A stretch of 41,022 nucleotides of DNA from Sphaerotilus sulfidivorans (GTDB lineage: Bacteria; Pseudomonadota; Gammaproteobacteria; Burkholderiales; Burkholderiaceae_C), in assembly GCF_013426975.1 (NCBI RefSeq), contig NZ_JACCPY010000034.1, positions 1 through 41,022 of the forward strand. Reading direction: 5' to 3'. The notes under the pieces were generated by a model, which searched no databases, was not told where the DNA came from, and saw only the letters and a program-made list of their open reading frames with translations. The translations under genes and the position numbers were made by a program. Positions 7,714-16,036 of this stretch are shown here, one piece after another. How positions within the stretch are numbered: the stretch's first letter is position 1; each line of letters begins with the position of its first letter.

Positions 7714-8355
7714 TCAGGGGTGCAGCGAGCGCATCGTCAGTCCGCCGGCCAGGCCCATCATCATCAGCGCGACGCTGGCATCGAAGACCCGCCAGGTCTG
7801 CGGGCGGCGGAACAGCGGCGCCAGGCGGCCGGCCGCCCAGGCCAGCAGCGTGAACCACAGCAGGCTCGACGAAGTCGCGCCGGCCGCGAAGGCCCAGCGC
7901 CCGTCAGCACCCTGCGCATTGGCCAGCGAGCCGATCAGCACCGTGGTGTCCAGCCACGCGTGCGGATTGAGCCAGCTGAAGGCGGCCGCCTGCAGCATCA
8001 CCCGCCCGCGGCCGACCGGTGCGGCATCCTCGCGGCTGGCCAGCCCGGATGCCGCCGGCTGCCAGGCCCGCCGCGCCGCCTGCCAGCCATAGACCGACAG
8101 GAACAGGATGCCGGCCACCGTGATGATCGGCACCACCATCGGCAGCCGGTCCGACACCAGGCCGATGCCGGCGGTGCCCAGCGCGATCAGCAGCAGATCC
8201 GACAGGGTGCACACCGCGACGACCGCACCCACATGCTCGCGCCGGATGCCCTGGCGCAGGATGAAGGCGTTCTGCGCGCCGATCGCGATGATCAGGCCTG
8301 CGCAGGTCGCCATGCCCAGAAAATAGGTCGAGAGGGAGAAGGTGCTGAAGCTCAT
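7714..8355 (-). CDS. argO: LysE/ArgO-family arginine (lysine) exporter
   Basis: An inner-membrane exporter of 213 aa with six hydrophobic segments. The N-terminal part contains the conserved GLIIAIGAQNAFILRQG (about residues 19-35), followed by CTLSDLLLIALGTAG. FSWLNPHAWLDTTVLIG lies in the middle, and both blocks are diagnostic of LysE/ArgO. It exports basic amino acids, relieving toxic accumulation or canavanine stress. ATG 8355 is supported by homology beginning there. It is divergent from an ArgP/LysG-type LysR gene, the classical activator-exporter pair. Confidence 0.93.
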   Translation of the reverse strand: MSFSTFSLSTYFLGMATCAGLIIAIGAQNAFILRQGIRREHVGAVVAVCTLSDLLLIALGTAGIGLVSDRLPMVVPIITVAGILFLSVYGWQAARRAWQPAASGLASREDAAPVGRGRVMLQAAAFSWLNPHAWLDTTVLIGSLANAQGADGRWAFAAGATSSSLLWFTLLAWAAGRLAPLFRRPQTWRVFDASVALMMMGLAGGLTMRSLHP

Positions 8356-8430
8356 GGCTGCCAGCGTAGGGTGCAGCCAGGGTGCAGGCCAGCTAAACTT
8401 CCTAAGCATGATTAAGCCGGGCTTCACTTC
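8356..8430. promoter_or_regulatory. argO-argP divergent control region
   Basis: A 75-bp spacer between divergent genes that must hold both promoters and the ArgP site. It contains the direct repeat TAAGC-ATGAT-TAAGC (8403-8417) next to an AT-richer patch. TTCCTAAGCAT (8399-8409) is identical, over 11 bases, to half of the MarR-type palindrome at 23865-23885. The precise operator cannot be fixed by eye. Confidence 0.5.
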
Positions 8431-9333
8431 ATGATCGATCTGGTGGCGCTGCGGGCGCTGGCGATGGTGCTGCGGCTGGGCTCCTTCGAGCGTGCGGCGC
8501 GCGAGCTGCATGTGACGCCCTCGGCGATCTCGCAGCGGGTCAGGGCGCTGGAAGATCGCCTGGGCTGCATGCTGGTGGTGCGCGCCAGTCCGGCCGAGGC
8601 CACGCCCGAAGGCGCGCGGCTGTACCGGCATTTCCTGCAGATCGAGCTGCTCGAGGCCGACCTGCGCGAGGATCTGCAGCCGCTGGCCGAGGTCGATCCG
8701 GTCGGACCCCGCAGCATCCCGATCGCGGTCAACGCCGACAGCCTGGCGACCTGGGTGGTTCCGGCGCTGTCGGACTTTCATGCCCGCACCGGCGACACGG
8801 TGGCGCTGCAGGTCGACGACCAGGATCACACCCGCGAGTGGCTGAAGAACGGCACCGTCGTCGGCGCGGTCACCGCCGCGGCCGAGCCGGTGGCCGGCTG
8901 CCGGGTCGACGCGCTGGGCTCGATGCGCTATGTCGCGGCGGTCAGCCCGGACTTCCGCGCCCGCCATTTCGACGGCCGCTCGCTGGCCGAGGGCTTCCGG
9001 CAGGCGCCGATGCTGGTCTTCAACCAGAAGGACCTGATGCAGCACCGCTTCCTGACCCAGGCCGCCGGGCAGGACTGCGTGCCGCCGCAGTGGTGGGTGC
9101 CCTCGACGCAGGGCTTTCTGGATGCGGCGCTGGCCGGCCTGGGCTGGGGCCTGCATCCGCGCCCGCTGGTGGCCGGCATGCTGGCCGACGGCCGGCTGGT
9201 CGACCTCTGCCCGGGCCACAGCCTGACGGTCACGCTCTACTGGCAGAGCTGGCGGCTGGAGTCGGCGCGGGTGAAGCTGCTGCGCGAATGCCTGTGGCGT
9301 GCCTCCAGCGCGGTGCTCGAGGCCGGTGCCTGA
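8431..9333 (+). CDS. argP: LysR-family regulator ArgP/LysG
   Basis: A 300-aa LysR-type activator of the amino-acid exporter. The N-terminal helix-turn-helix (residues 1-60) includes GSFERAARELHVTPSAISQRVRAL. The remainder is the periplasmic-binding-like effector domain, which in ArgP/LysG senses arginine or lysine. It contains the subgroup-typical FNQKDLMQHRFL and the C-terminal GWGLHPRPLV. It is divergent from argO with 75 bp between. The start has only a weak Shine-Dalgarno but matches the family N-terminus. Confidence 0.92.
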   Translation: MIDLVALRALAMVLRLGSFERAARELHVTPSAISQRVRALEDRLGCMLVVRASPAEATPEGARLYRHFLQIELLEADLREDLQPLAEVDPVGPRSIPIAVNADSLATWVVPALSDFHARTGDTVALQVDDQDHTREWLKNGTVVGAVTAAAEPVAGCRVDALGSMRYVAAVSPDFRARHFDGRSLAEGFRQAPMLVFNQKDLMQHRFLTQAAGQDCVPPQWWVPSTQGFLDAALAGLGWGLHPRPLVAGMLADGRLVDLCPGHSLTVTLYWQSWRLESARVKLLRECLWRASSAVLEAGA

Positions 9334-9355
9334 GCCACGGGTCTGGGCGCGCGGC

Positions 9356-10270
9356 TCACCAGCGGGTACGGGTCAGCTCGTCGCGCAGGTCGAGGTAGAT
9401 GCGGTGGCGGATGTCGGTGATCTCGCCGCGATCGAGTGCCGCCAGCACCTGGCAGCCGGGCTCGTGGTCGTGGCTGCAGTTGGCGAAGCGGCAGGCGCCC
9501 AGATGGCGCGCGAAATCGGGCATCAGCGCGGCCAGATCGGCCACCGGCACCTGGCGCAGGCCGAATTCCTGGAAGCCGGGCGAATCGATCAGCGCCGCCT
9601 CGTGCGCCTTGTCGAGCCAGTACCAGCGGGTGTGCGTGGTGGTGTGGCGGCCGGAGTTCAGCGCGGTCGAGATCTCGCCGACCTGCGCGGCCGCGTCCGG
9701 CACCAGCAGATTGACCAGCGTGCTCTTGCCGGTGCCCGACGGCCCCAGCACCAGCGTGGCGCCGATCGAGAGCGCGGCCAGGCGCTCTCTGGCCTCGTCG
9801 GGGCGGGTCTTCAGCGCCACCTCGATGATCGGGTGACCCATCGCGGCGTAGGGTGCCAGGCGTGCGCGTGCGGCCGCAGCCGCCTCGCTCAGGTCGGTCT
9901 TGTTCAGCAGGATGTGGGCCGGAATGCCGGCGTGTGCGGCGGCGATCAGCGCGCGGGTGAGCTGGCTCTCGCTGAAGACCGGCTCGGCGGCGACCATCAC
10001 CAGCAGCCGGTCGAGGTTGGCGGCGAAGGACTTGGTCTTCCACTCGTCCTGGCGGTAGAAGAGGTTGCGCCGCGGCTCGATCGCCTCGATCACGCCTTCA
10101 TGGCCGCGGCTGTCGGTGACCTGCCAGCGCACCCGGTCGCCGACGACGCAGTCGCTCTTCTTGCCCCGGGTGCTGCACTGGACCTCGCGGCCCTCGGGCG
10201 TCTCGACGATGTAGTGGCGGCCGTGGCCGGCGATGACGCGGCCGATGTCGAGTTCGATGGTTTGCGGCAT
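9356..10270 (-). CDS. rsgA: ribosome small subunit-dependent GTPase A
   Basis: Circularly permuted GTPase acting late in 30S maturation, 304 aa. The order is an OB-fold (residues 1-70), then the G4 motif NKTD (123-126), then the P-loop GPSGTGKST (176-184), then G3 DSPG (229-232), as expected for RsgA. The C-terminal zinc site is C260, C265, H267 and C273. The P-loop has Thr where most family members have Val (GxSGVGKS), a mild change. It is followed downstream on the plus strand by argP (convergent) and preceded by the M48 peptidase, 10 bp away on the same strand. Confidence 0.96.
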   Translation of the reverse strand: MPQTIELDIGRVIAGHGRHYIVETPEGREVQCSTRGKKSDCVVGDRVRWQVTDSRGHEGVIEAIEPRRNLFYRQDEWKTKSFAANLDRLLVMVAAEPVFSESQLTRALIAAAHAGIPAHILLNKTDLSEAAAAARARLAPYAAMGHPIIEVALKTRPDEARERLAALSIGATLVLGPSGTGKSTLVNLLVPDAAAQVGEISTALNSGRHTTTHTRWYWLDKAHEAALIDSPGFQEFGLRQVPVADLAALMPDFARHLGACRFANCSHDHEPGCQVLAALDRGEITDIRHRIYLDLRDELTRTRW

Positions 10271-10280
10271 GAAGCGGGGG

Positions 10281-11546
10281 TCAGCGCCCGGCCAGCGCGG
10301 CGAGGCGTTCCGACGCGGGCGGGTGGGAATAGTGGAAGCGCACGTACACCGGGTCCGGCGTCAGCGTCGAGGCATTGTCCTGGAAGAGCTTGAGCAGCGC
10401 GGCGCGCAGGTCGGCGCCCGAGGCCTGGCGGCAGGCATAGGCATCGGCCTCGAACTCGTGGCGGCGCGAGCTGGCGGCGGTCAGCGGCGCCAGCAGGAAG
10501 CCGAACACCGGCCCGGCCAGCATCAGCAGCAGCAGTGCCAGCGCATGGTTGGGCGCGAGCATGTTGGGCTGCACGCCCAGGCCGGTGTAGAAGGCCGCCT
10601 GGCCCATCAGCCAGCCCAGCAGCGCCAGGCTGCCCAGCCACACGCCCATCAGCATCAGGATGCGCTTCGGGACATGGCGATGGTGGAAGTGGCCCAGCTC
10701 ATGCGCCAGCACCGCTTCCACCTCGCCGGGCGTCAGCCGCGACAGCAGCGTGTCGAAGAACACCACCCGCTTGGAGGCGCCGAAGCCGGTGAAATAGGCG
10801 TTCGCGTGCGCCGAGCGGCGCGAGCCGTCCATCACGAACAGCCCCTGCGCGCGGAAGCCGCAGCGCTGCATCAGCGCCTCGACGCGGTCTTTCAGCGCCT
10901 CGTCGGCCAGCGGCTGGAAGCGGTTGAACATCGGCGCGATGACGGTCGGATAGACCACCTGCATCAGCAGCGTGAAGCCAGCCAGCGCCGCGAAGGCCCA
11001 CAGCCACCACAGCGGGCCGGCGGCGGCCATCAGCCACAGCACCAGCGCCAGCAGCGGCACGCCGACCACCGCGCCGACCACCGCGCCCACCACCGCATCC
11101 TTCAGCCACAGTCCCGGCGTCATGCGGTTGAAGCCGAAGCGCTGCTCCAGCCGGAAGGTGCGCCACAGGTCGAAGGGCAGGTCGATCAGGCTGCCGATCA
11201 CGCTGACGGCCATCACCAGCGCGATCTGGTAGGCCAGATCGCCCCAGCGCGGCAGCACCGCCTCGCGCACCGCGATGTTGAGCAGGTCCAGCCCGCCCAG
11301 CAGCGTCCAGCCCAGCAGCACCGCGCTGCCCCAGGCGGTGGTCAGCAGCTCCAGGCGCTGGCGCGCGATCGTGTAGTCGGCGGCCTTGCGGTGCGCCTCC
11401 AGGCTGACGGTGCCGGCGAAGTCGGCCGGTACCGTGTCGCGGTGGCGCGCCACATGGCGGATCTGGCGGCCGATCAGCCACAGCCGCAGCACCAGCCGCA
11501 GCACCACGGCGGCGGCGAAGACGGACATCACGACAAGCGAGTTCAT
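10281..11546 (-). CDS. M48 family metallopeptidase, Ste24/CAAX protease type
   Basis: A 421-aa integral membrane zinc protease of the Ste24 type. The zinc motif [10 protein letters not shown] lies near residue 280, and the third ligand is in [10 protein letters not shown] near residue 360. Several hydrophobic segments flank a first domain rich in basic residues ([14 protein letters not shown]). Bacterial members have no prenylated substrate and are thought to act in membrane-protein quality control. ATG 11546 starts the first membrane helix directly. It is separated from rsgA by 10 bp and co-occurs with rsgA and orn in many betaproteobacteria. It is divergent from orn with 58 bp between. Confidence 0.93.
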   Translation of the reverse strand: MNSLVVMSVFAAAVVLRLVLRLWLIGRQIRHVARHRDTVPADFAGTVSLEAHRKAADYTIARQRLELLTTAWGSAVLLGWTLLGGLDLLNIAVREAVLPRWGDLAYQIALVMAVSVIGSLIDLPFDLWRTFRLEQRFGFNRMTPGLWLKDAVVGAVVGAVVGVPLLALVLWLMAAAGPLWWLWAFAALAGFTLLMQVVYPTVIAPMFNRFQPLADEALKDRVEALMQRCGFRAQGLFVMDGSRRSAHANAYFTGFGASKRVVFFDTLLSRLTPGEVEAVLAHELGHFHHRHVPKRILMLMGVWLGSLALLGWLMGQAAFYTGLGVQPNMLAPNHALALLLLMLAGPVFGFLLAPLTAASSRRHEFEADAYACRQASGADLRAALLKLFQDNASTLTPDPVYVRFHYSHPPASERLAALAGR

Positions 11547-11604
11547 GCGCGGCATTCTCGCCGATGGCGCGTGGGAAAATCCCGGCCTTCCGATGGAGTC
11601 CCCG

Positions 11605-12201
11605 ATGTCCGACCTGACTGTTCCCGCCGCCCCCGAAGCCCCGGCGGTTCCCGAGCTTGCCCGCCATGACCAGAACCTGATCTGGGTCGACATGGAGATG
11701 ACCGGGCTCGATCCGATGACCGACCGCATCATCGAGATCGCCGTCGTCGTCACCGACGCGCAGCTCAATCTGCGGGTCGAGGGTCCGGTGATCGCGGTGC
11801 ACCAGTCCGACGAGGTGCTGAACCGGATGGATGCCTGGAACAAGGGCACGCACGGCAAGAGTGGCCTGATCGACCGGGTCAAGGCCTCGACGATCGACGA
11901 GGACGCCGCGCAGCTGCAGGTGATCGAGTTCCTGCGCAGGTACGTCAGCGCCAAGGCCTCGCCGATGTGCGGCAACAGCATCTGCCAGGACCGCCGCTTC
12001 ATGGCCAACTACATGAAGCGCCTGGAGGCCTTCTTCCACTACCGCAACGTCGATGTCTCGACGCTGAAGGAGCTGGCGCGGCGCTGGCAGCCCGGCCTGG
12101 TCGAAGGCTTCAGGAAGCACCAGAAGCACACCGCGCTGGCCGACATCCACGAGTCGATCGACGAGCTGCAGTACTACCGCCAGCACATCCTGAAGATCTG
12201 A
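11605..12201 (+). CDS. orn: oligoribonuclease
   Basis: DEDDh 3'-5' exonuclease that degrades di- to pentaribonucleotides at the end of RNA decay, including pGpG from c-di-GMP. It has 198 aa. Exo[14 protein letters not shown], supplies D and E. ExoII includes [11 protein letters not shown]. Exo[18 protein letters not shown], supplies H and D. An N-terminal Pro/Ala-rich extension of about 24 residues precedes the fold. I chose ATG 11605 because GGAG lies 6 nt upstream; an in-frame ATG at 11593 would add four residues. Confidence 0.96.
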   Translation: MSDLTVPAAPEAPAVPELARHDQNLIWVDMEMTGLDPMTDRIIEIAVVVTDAQLNLRVEGPVIAVHQSDEVLNRMDAWNKGTHGKSGLIDRVKASTIDEDAAQLQVIEFLRRYVSAKASPMCGNSICQDRRFMANYMKRLEAFFHYRNVDVSTLKELARRWQPGLVEGFRKHQKHTALADIHESIDELQYYRQHILKI

Positions 12202-12244
12202 GCCTGGCGGTGGCCGGGGCTCGGTGCCTCGGCGCCTCAGCGCC

Positions 12245-12832
12245 TCAGCGCCGGCCGAGCATCAGCACCCAGTAGCTGCCGTACTGCGCGGTGCTGGAGG
12301 GCGTGCAGGCCAGCGCGACCTCCTGGAAGCCGGCATTCATCAGCGCCGAGCAGTGGCCGGTGCTGGCCAGCCAGCCCTGCAGCGCGGCCTCGGCCGAAGC
12401 GTAGCCCGCGCCGATGTTCTCTCCGACCTGATCGCTGGTGTAGCCGGCCCGCCGGGCTCGGCTGGCGGGCGTCGAGCCGTCCAGGCCGATGTGGTCGAAA
12501 TAGTTGCTGCGGGCCATGTCGCTGGCATGCGCCTGCGCTGCGCTGGCCAGCGTGCTGCTCCAGCTCAGCGCGCCGGCCGCCGCGAAGCGGGTGTCGCCGC
12601 ACTGGCGCGCCACCGCTCGCAGCGCATTGATCCGGGCCAGGACCGTCGCCGAGGCGCCCGCCACATCGCTGCAGCCCAGGCTGCTGGTCGTGCTGGTGCT
12701 GCCGTAGCTGCCGCCACTGCTGTCGCCGCTGGTATCGCTGGAGCCGCCGCAGCCGCCCAGCAGCAGCGCGATCAGGCTGGCTGCCGCGGCTGGCCTGATC
12801 CGGCTTCCAGTCCAGGAACCTGTCGTAACCAT
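12245..12832 (-). CDS. CAP-domain (SCP/PR-1-like) lipoprotein
   Basis: A 195-aa exported protein. The N-terminus is a signal peptide ending in a lipobox LLGGC with Cys28, followed by a Ser/Gly-rich linker. The CAP fold then shows the cavity residues expected of the family: His in YFDHIG, Glu in VGENIG and His in STGHCSALMN. C-terminal blocks are GFQEVALAC and YWVLMLG. CAP proteins of bacteria have no settled function; lipid binding and cell-wall roles are suggested. It is convergent with orn. It shares its strand with the MarR gene 104 bp upstream but is probably a separate unit. Confidence 0.88.
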   Translation of the reverse strand: MVTTGSWTGSRIRPAAAASLIALLLGGCGGSSDTSGDSSGGSYGSTSTTSSLGCSDVAGASATVLARINALRAVARQCGDTRFAAAGALSWSSTLASAAQAHASDMARSNYFDHIGLDGSTPASRARRAGYTSDQVGENIGAGYASAEAALQGWLASTGHCSALMNAGFQEVALACTPSSTAQYGSYWVLMLGRR

Positions 12833-12936
12833 TGTTTCTTCCTCCCGTCGAGAAGGGCGATTCTTCCGGGTCGGAATGTTTCAATGGGTTGAGCAGGTGT
12901 GAGGGCGTGTCTTCTTGCGTGTTGACCTGTTGCGAT

Positions 12937-13410
12937 TCAGTCCGCGGCACCGACCTGGTGCCGCGCCACCTTGTCGAGCAGCTCGATCAGCATCGCGCGC
13001 TCGGCACGGCTGAGCGCGCCGTCGAGGTCGGCCTCCATCGCCGGCGTGCGCGCCAGCGCCTGGTCGGTCAGCGCGCGGCCGGCCGAGCTCAGCAGCACAT
13101 GCTGCGAGCGCCGGTCGGTCTCGCTGCGGATGCGCTCGATCAGGCCGCGCTCCTGCATGCGGTCGAGCATGATCGTCAGGTTCGGCGCCGACAGTGCCAG
13201 CGCCTGCGCGAGCTGCTTGGGCGTCAGCCGGGTGTTGGCATCGAGCAGCATCAGCAGCGAATAGTCGACCGGGCGCAGCTCGAGCGGCTGGCCGACATGG
13301 CGCAGGAACATCGCCTGCGTCGTGACCCGCGCGCGGGCGACGTGGTAGCCGACGACATCGTCGAGCACGCCCTGGCGGACCGGATTCTTCTTGGCGTGGG
13401 AGGTGTCCAT
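12937..13410 (-). CDS. MarR-family transcriptional regulator of the hydroxycinnamate-type cluster
   Basis: A 157-aa winged-helix regulator. The fold is visible as an N-terminal helix (YHVARARVTTQAMFLRHVG), the HTH with LTPKQLAQALALSAPNLT around residues 62-79, and a wing ERIRSETDRRSQHVLLS. MarR members such as CouR and FerR repress phenylpropenoid catabolic genes and are released by the CoA thioester. This gene is last in a minus-strand run starting with a crotonase and a feruloyl-CoA synthase, so the same role is likely. The 21-bp near-palindrome at 23865-23885 is a plausible target. Specificity is inferred from context. Confidence 0.85.
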   Translation of the reverse strand: MDTSHAKKNPVRQGVLDDVVGYHVARARVTTQAMFLRHVGQPLELRPVDYSLLMLLDANTRLTPKQLAQALALSAPNLTIMLDRMQERGLIERIRSETDRRSQHVLLSSAGRALTDQALARTPAMEADLDGALSRAERAMLIELLDKVARHQVGAAD

Positions 13411-13457
13411 GTCGCCATCTTGCCCGCACTCGGACGGCGGGCCCGCGGGCGAGCGGC

Positions 13458-15269
13458 TCAGAGACCTGGCCACGCCAGCTCCGGCACGCCGGATTCGATG
13501 CGTGTCCAGCGCCAGCGCGCGGCCGGCAGCAGCCAGTCGCGGCCGTGCGCGCACAGCGCCTGCAGGCGCTGGCGCCGCGCCGCGTCCAGGTCGCCCAGGC
13601 TGGCGCGCAGCAGCCGCGCCCAGGCCCAGGCCAGCAGGGTGTGGCCGAGCGCGTGCAGATAGTCGTCGGCCACCAGGAAGGGCAGGTCCGGCCGTGCAGC
13701 GCGCTCGCGCTGCAGCGTCGCGGTGGCGCGCTCCAGGGTCGTGGCCTCGTCGCGCAGCAGCGCGGCCCAGCGCGCCAGGCCGGCCGGATCGCCGTCCGCG
13801 GCCGTCCCGGCCAGCGTGTCGAGCGTGCCGGCCTCGCCGCGCAGCACCTCGAGCAGCAGCGCCAGCCGCCCCGGCCGGTCGAGCACCTTGCGCATCAGGA
13901 GATCGATGGCCTGGATCTCGTTGGTGCCCTCGTAGATCAGCGCGATGCGGCTGTCGCGCACATGCTGCTCGATGCCCCAGTCGTGCACATAGCCGTGGCC
14001 GCCGAGCACGCCCAGCGCCTCGTTGGCGCCGTGGTGGCCCAGGTGGGTCAGGAAGGCCTTGACCACCGGCGTGAGCAGGGCGACCAGATCGTGGCGCTGC
14101 GCGCGCACCGCGGCGTCCGGATGGTGTTCGGCCTCGTCGAGCAGCAGCGCGGTCCAGTAGGCGATGACCCGCGCGCCCTCGGTGCGGGCCTGCAGGTCGA
14201 GCAGGATGCGGCGCATCGCCGGATGCCAGGCGATCGGGTCGGGGCCGCGGGCAGCGGCCGCGTCGCTGCCGGCCGGGCGACTCGGCGCGCGCAGCTGCAG
14301 CCGCTCCTGCGCGTAGGCCGAGGCGATGCGGGTGGCCGCCTCCAGGTGCCCCAGGCCCTGCATGCCGACATGCAGCCGCGCCGAGTTCATCATCAGGAAC
14401 ATCGCCGCCAGGCCGGCGTTGGGCTCGCCCAGGATCCAGCCCTCGGCCTGCTCGAAGCGCATCTGCGCGGTGGCGCTGCCCTTGATGCCCATCTTCTTCT
14501 CGATGCCATCGCACCAGGCGCCGTTGCGCCGGCCGTCGGGCAGGATCTTGGGCACCAGCACCAGCGTCAGGCCCTTGGTGCCGTCCGGTGCGCCGGGCAG
14601 GCGCGCCAGCACCAGGTGGACGATGTTGTCCGTCATGTCCTGGTCGCCGCCGGAGATGAAGATCTTCTGGCCGGTGACCGTGACCGCCGCGCCGTTGGCG
14701 ACCGGCGCGGCCGCATCCACCGGCTCGCAGCGGGTGCGGCTCAGGCCGAGGTCGCTGCCGGCCTGCGGCTCGGTCAGGTTCATCGTCGCCAGCCATTCGC
14801 CGCTGACGACCCGGGGCAGGTAGCGCTCGCGCAGCGCCGGCACCGCGTGGTGGCGGATCGCCTCGCAGGCGCCGTGCAGCAGGCCGGGATACATCGTCCA
14901 GGCGTGGTTGGCGCCCACCAGCATTTCGAAGAGCGCGGCGTTGAGCAGCTGCGGCAGGCCCTGGCCACCGTCCTCGGGCGCGCAGGGCAGGGCGGGCCAG
15001 CCGCCCTCGACGAAGGCCCGCCAGGCGGCGGGAAAGCCGTCGGGCGTCTTCACCGTGCCGCCGGACTGCCAGGTGCAGCCCTGCAGGTCGGCCGGGCCGT
15101 TCAGCGGCGCGATCACGTCCTGCGCGAAGCGGCCGGCCTGCTCCAGCACCTCGCGCGCCAGATCGGCGTCGACCTCGGCGAAGTCGGGCATCGCGCGCCA
15201 GGAGGCCGGCGCGTCGAGCACCTGCTCGATGACGAAGCGCATGCGCTCCAGCGGGGGGATGTAGCTCAT
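13458..15269 (-). CDS. acyl-CoA dehydrogenase, long form (DmdC/AcdA-like, about 600 aa)
   Basis: FAD enzyme that makes the alpha,beta double bond in an acyl-CoA. It has 603 aa, the length of the subgroup with a short N-terminal extension (SYIPPLERMRFVIEQV) and an extra C-terminal domain. The FAD/substrate motif NLTEPQAGSDLG is near residues 163-175, followed by KIFISGGDQDM. The catalytic base is the Glu of IYEGTNEIQAID, near residue 447. In this cluster a likely substrate is a 3-arylpropanoyl-CoA (dihydro-hydroxycinnamoyl-CoA), which would join the pathway at the cinnamoyl level. That is inference. GGAG lies 7 nt before the start. Confidence 0.9.
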   Translation of the reverse strand: MSYIPPLERMRFVIEQVLDAPASWRAMPDFAEVDADLAREVLEQAGRFAQDVIAPLNGPADLQGCTWQSGGTVKTPDGFPAAWRAFVEGGWPALPCAPEDGGQGLPQLLNAALFEMLVGANHAWTMYPGLLHGACEAIRHHAVPALRERYLPRVVSGEWLATMNLTEPQAGSDLGLSRTRCEPVDAAAPVANGAAVTVTGQKIFISGGDQDMTDNIVHLVLARLPGAPDGTKGLTLVLVPKILPDGRRNGAWCDGIEKKMGIKGSATAQMRFEQAEGWILGEPNAGLAAMFLMMNSARLHVGMQGLGHLEAATRIASAYAQERLQLRAPSRPAGSDAAAARGPDPIAWHPAMRRILLDLQARTEGARVIAYWTALLLDEAEHHPDAAVRAQRHDLVALLTPVVKAFLTHLGHHGANEALGVLGGHGYVHDWGIEQHVRDSRIALIYEGTNEIQAIDLLMRKVLDRPGRLALLLEVLRGEAGTLDTLAGTAADGDPAGLARWAALLRDEATTLERATATLQRERAARPDLPFLVADDYLHALGHTLLAWAWARLLRASLGDLDAARRQRLQALCAHGRDWLLPAARWRWTRIESGVPELAWPGL

Positions 15270-15288
15270 GTCCGGGCTCCGGGGCGCA

Positions 15289-16008
15289 TCACTTCTTCGC
15301 GCCCAGATAGGTCTCGATGACACGCGGATCGACCGCCAGCTCGCGCGCCGGGCCCTCCAGCGCGATCGCGCCGGTCTCCAGCACATAGCCGTAGTCGGCC
15401 ACTTCCAGCGCGGCGCGCGCGTTCTGCTCGATCAGCAGGATGGACACGCCGGTCTCGCGCAGCCGCTCGATGATGCGGAAGATCTCGCGCACGATCAGCG
15501 GCGCCAGGCCCAGGCTGGGCTCGTCGAGCATCAGCACCTTGGGCTGGCTCATCAGCGCGCGGCCGACCGCCAGCATCTGGCGCTCGCCGCCCGACATCGT
15601 GCCGGCCTGCTGGTCGCGGCGCTCCTTCAGGCGCGGGAACAGGGTGTAGACCCGCTCGAGCTGCTCCAGCCACTGGTCGTTGCCACGGCGCTTCTGGCGC
15701 CAGCCGCCCAGCACCAGGTTGTCCTCGACCGTCATCGTCGAGAACAGCTCGCGCTTCTCGGGCACCAGCGCCAGGCCGGCCATCACCCGTTCCTCGAGCG
15801 GCACGTCGATGATGTCGCGGCCGTCGAAGGTGATCGCGCCGCTGGCCGGCAGGATGCCCATCAGCGCGTTGAGCGTCGTCGACTTGCCGGCGCCGTTGGG
15901 GCCGATCACCGTCACCACGCTGCCCTGGGGCAGCTTCAGGTTCAGGCCCGAGAGCACCTCGGCCTTGCCGTAGCCGGCGCGCAGGCCGCGCACTTGCAGC
16001 AGATCCAT
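15289..16008 (-). CDS. livF: branched-chain-type ABC transporter ATPase LivF
   Basis: A 239-aa cytoplasmic ATPase of a HAAT/Liv-type importer. Walker A GPNGAGKST is at residues 36-44, the signature SGGERQ at 139-144, Walker B LMLDEP at 159-164, and the H-loop region is replaced by LLIEQNA as usual for LivF. It is transcribed after the livMG fusion (28 bp) and before the acyl-CoA dehydrogenase (19 bp). In this setting the solute is probably an aromatic acid rather than a branched-chain amino acid. Confidence 0.95.
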   Translation of the reverse strand: MDLLQVRGLRAGYGKAEVLSGLNLKLPQGSVVTVIGPNGAGKSTTLNALMGILPASGAITFDGRDIIDVPLEERVMAGLALVPEKRELFSTMTVEDNLVLGGWRQKRRGNDQWLEQLERVYTLFPRLKERRDQQAGTMSGGERQMLAVGRALMSQPKVLMLDEPSLGLAPLIVREIFRIIERLRETGVSILLIEQNARAALEVADYGYVLETGAIALEGPARELAVDPRVIETYLGAKK

Positions 16009-16036
16009 CGTCCTTGTCTCCCGTGAAGGCTGAGTC

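Noticed and set aside
10233-11669. Plus-strand open frame opposite the M48 peptidase gene
   Set aside because: His/Gln/Arg-rich shadow of a clear Ste24-type protease gene.
12229-12250. Tandem CGCCTCAG repeat between orn and the CAP gene
   Set aside because: Only two copies; too short to call a functional repeat.
13545-15320. Long plus-strand open frame opposite the acyl-CoA dehydrogenase gene
   Set aside because: Same reason: composition-driven antisense frame with no recognisable domain.
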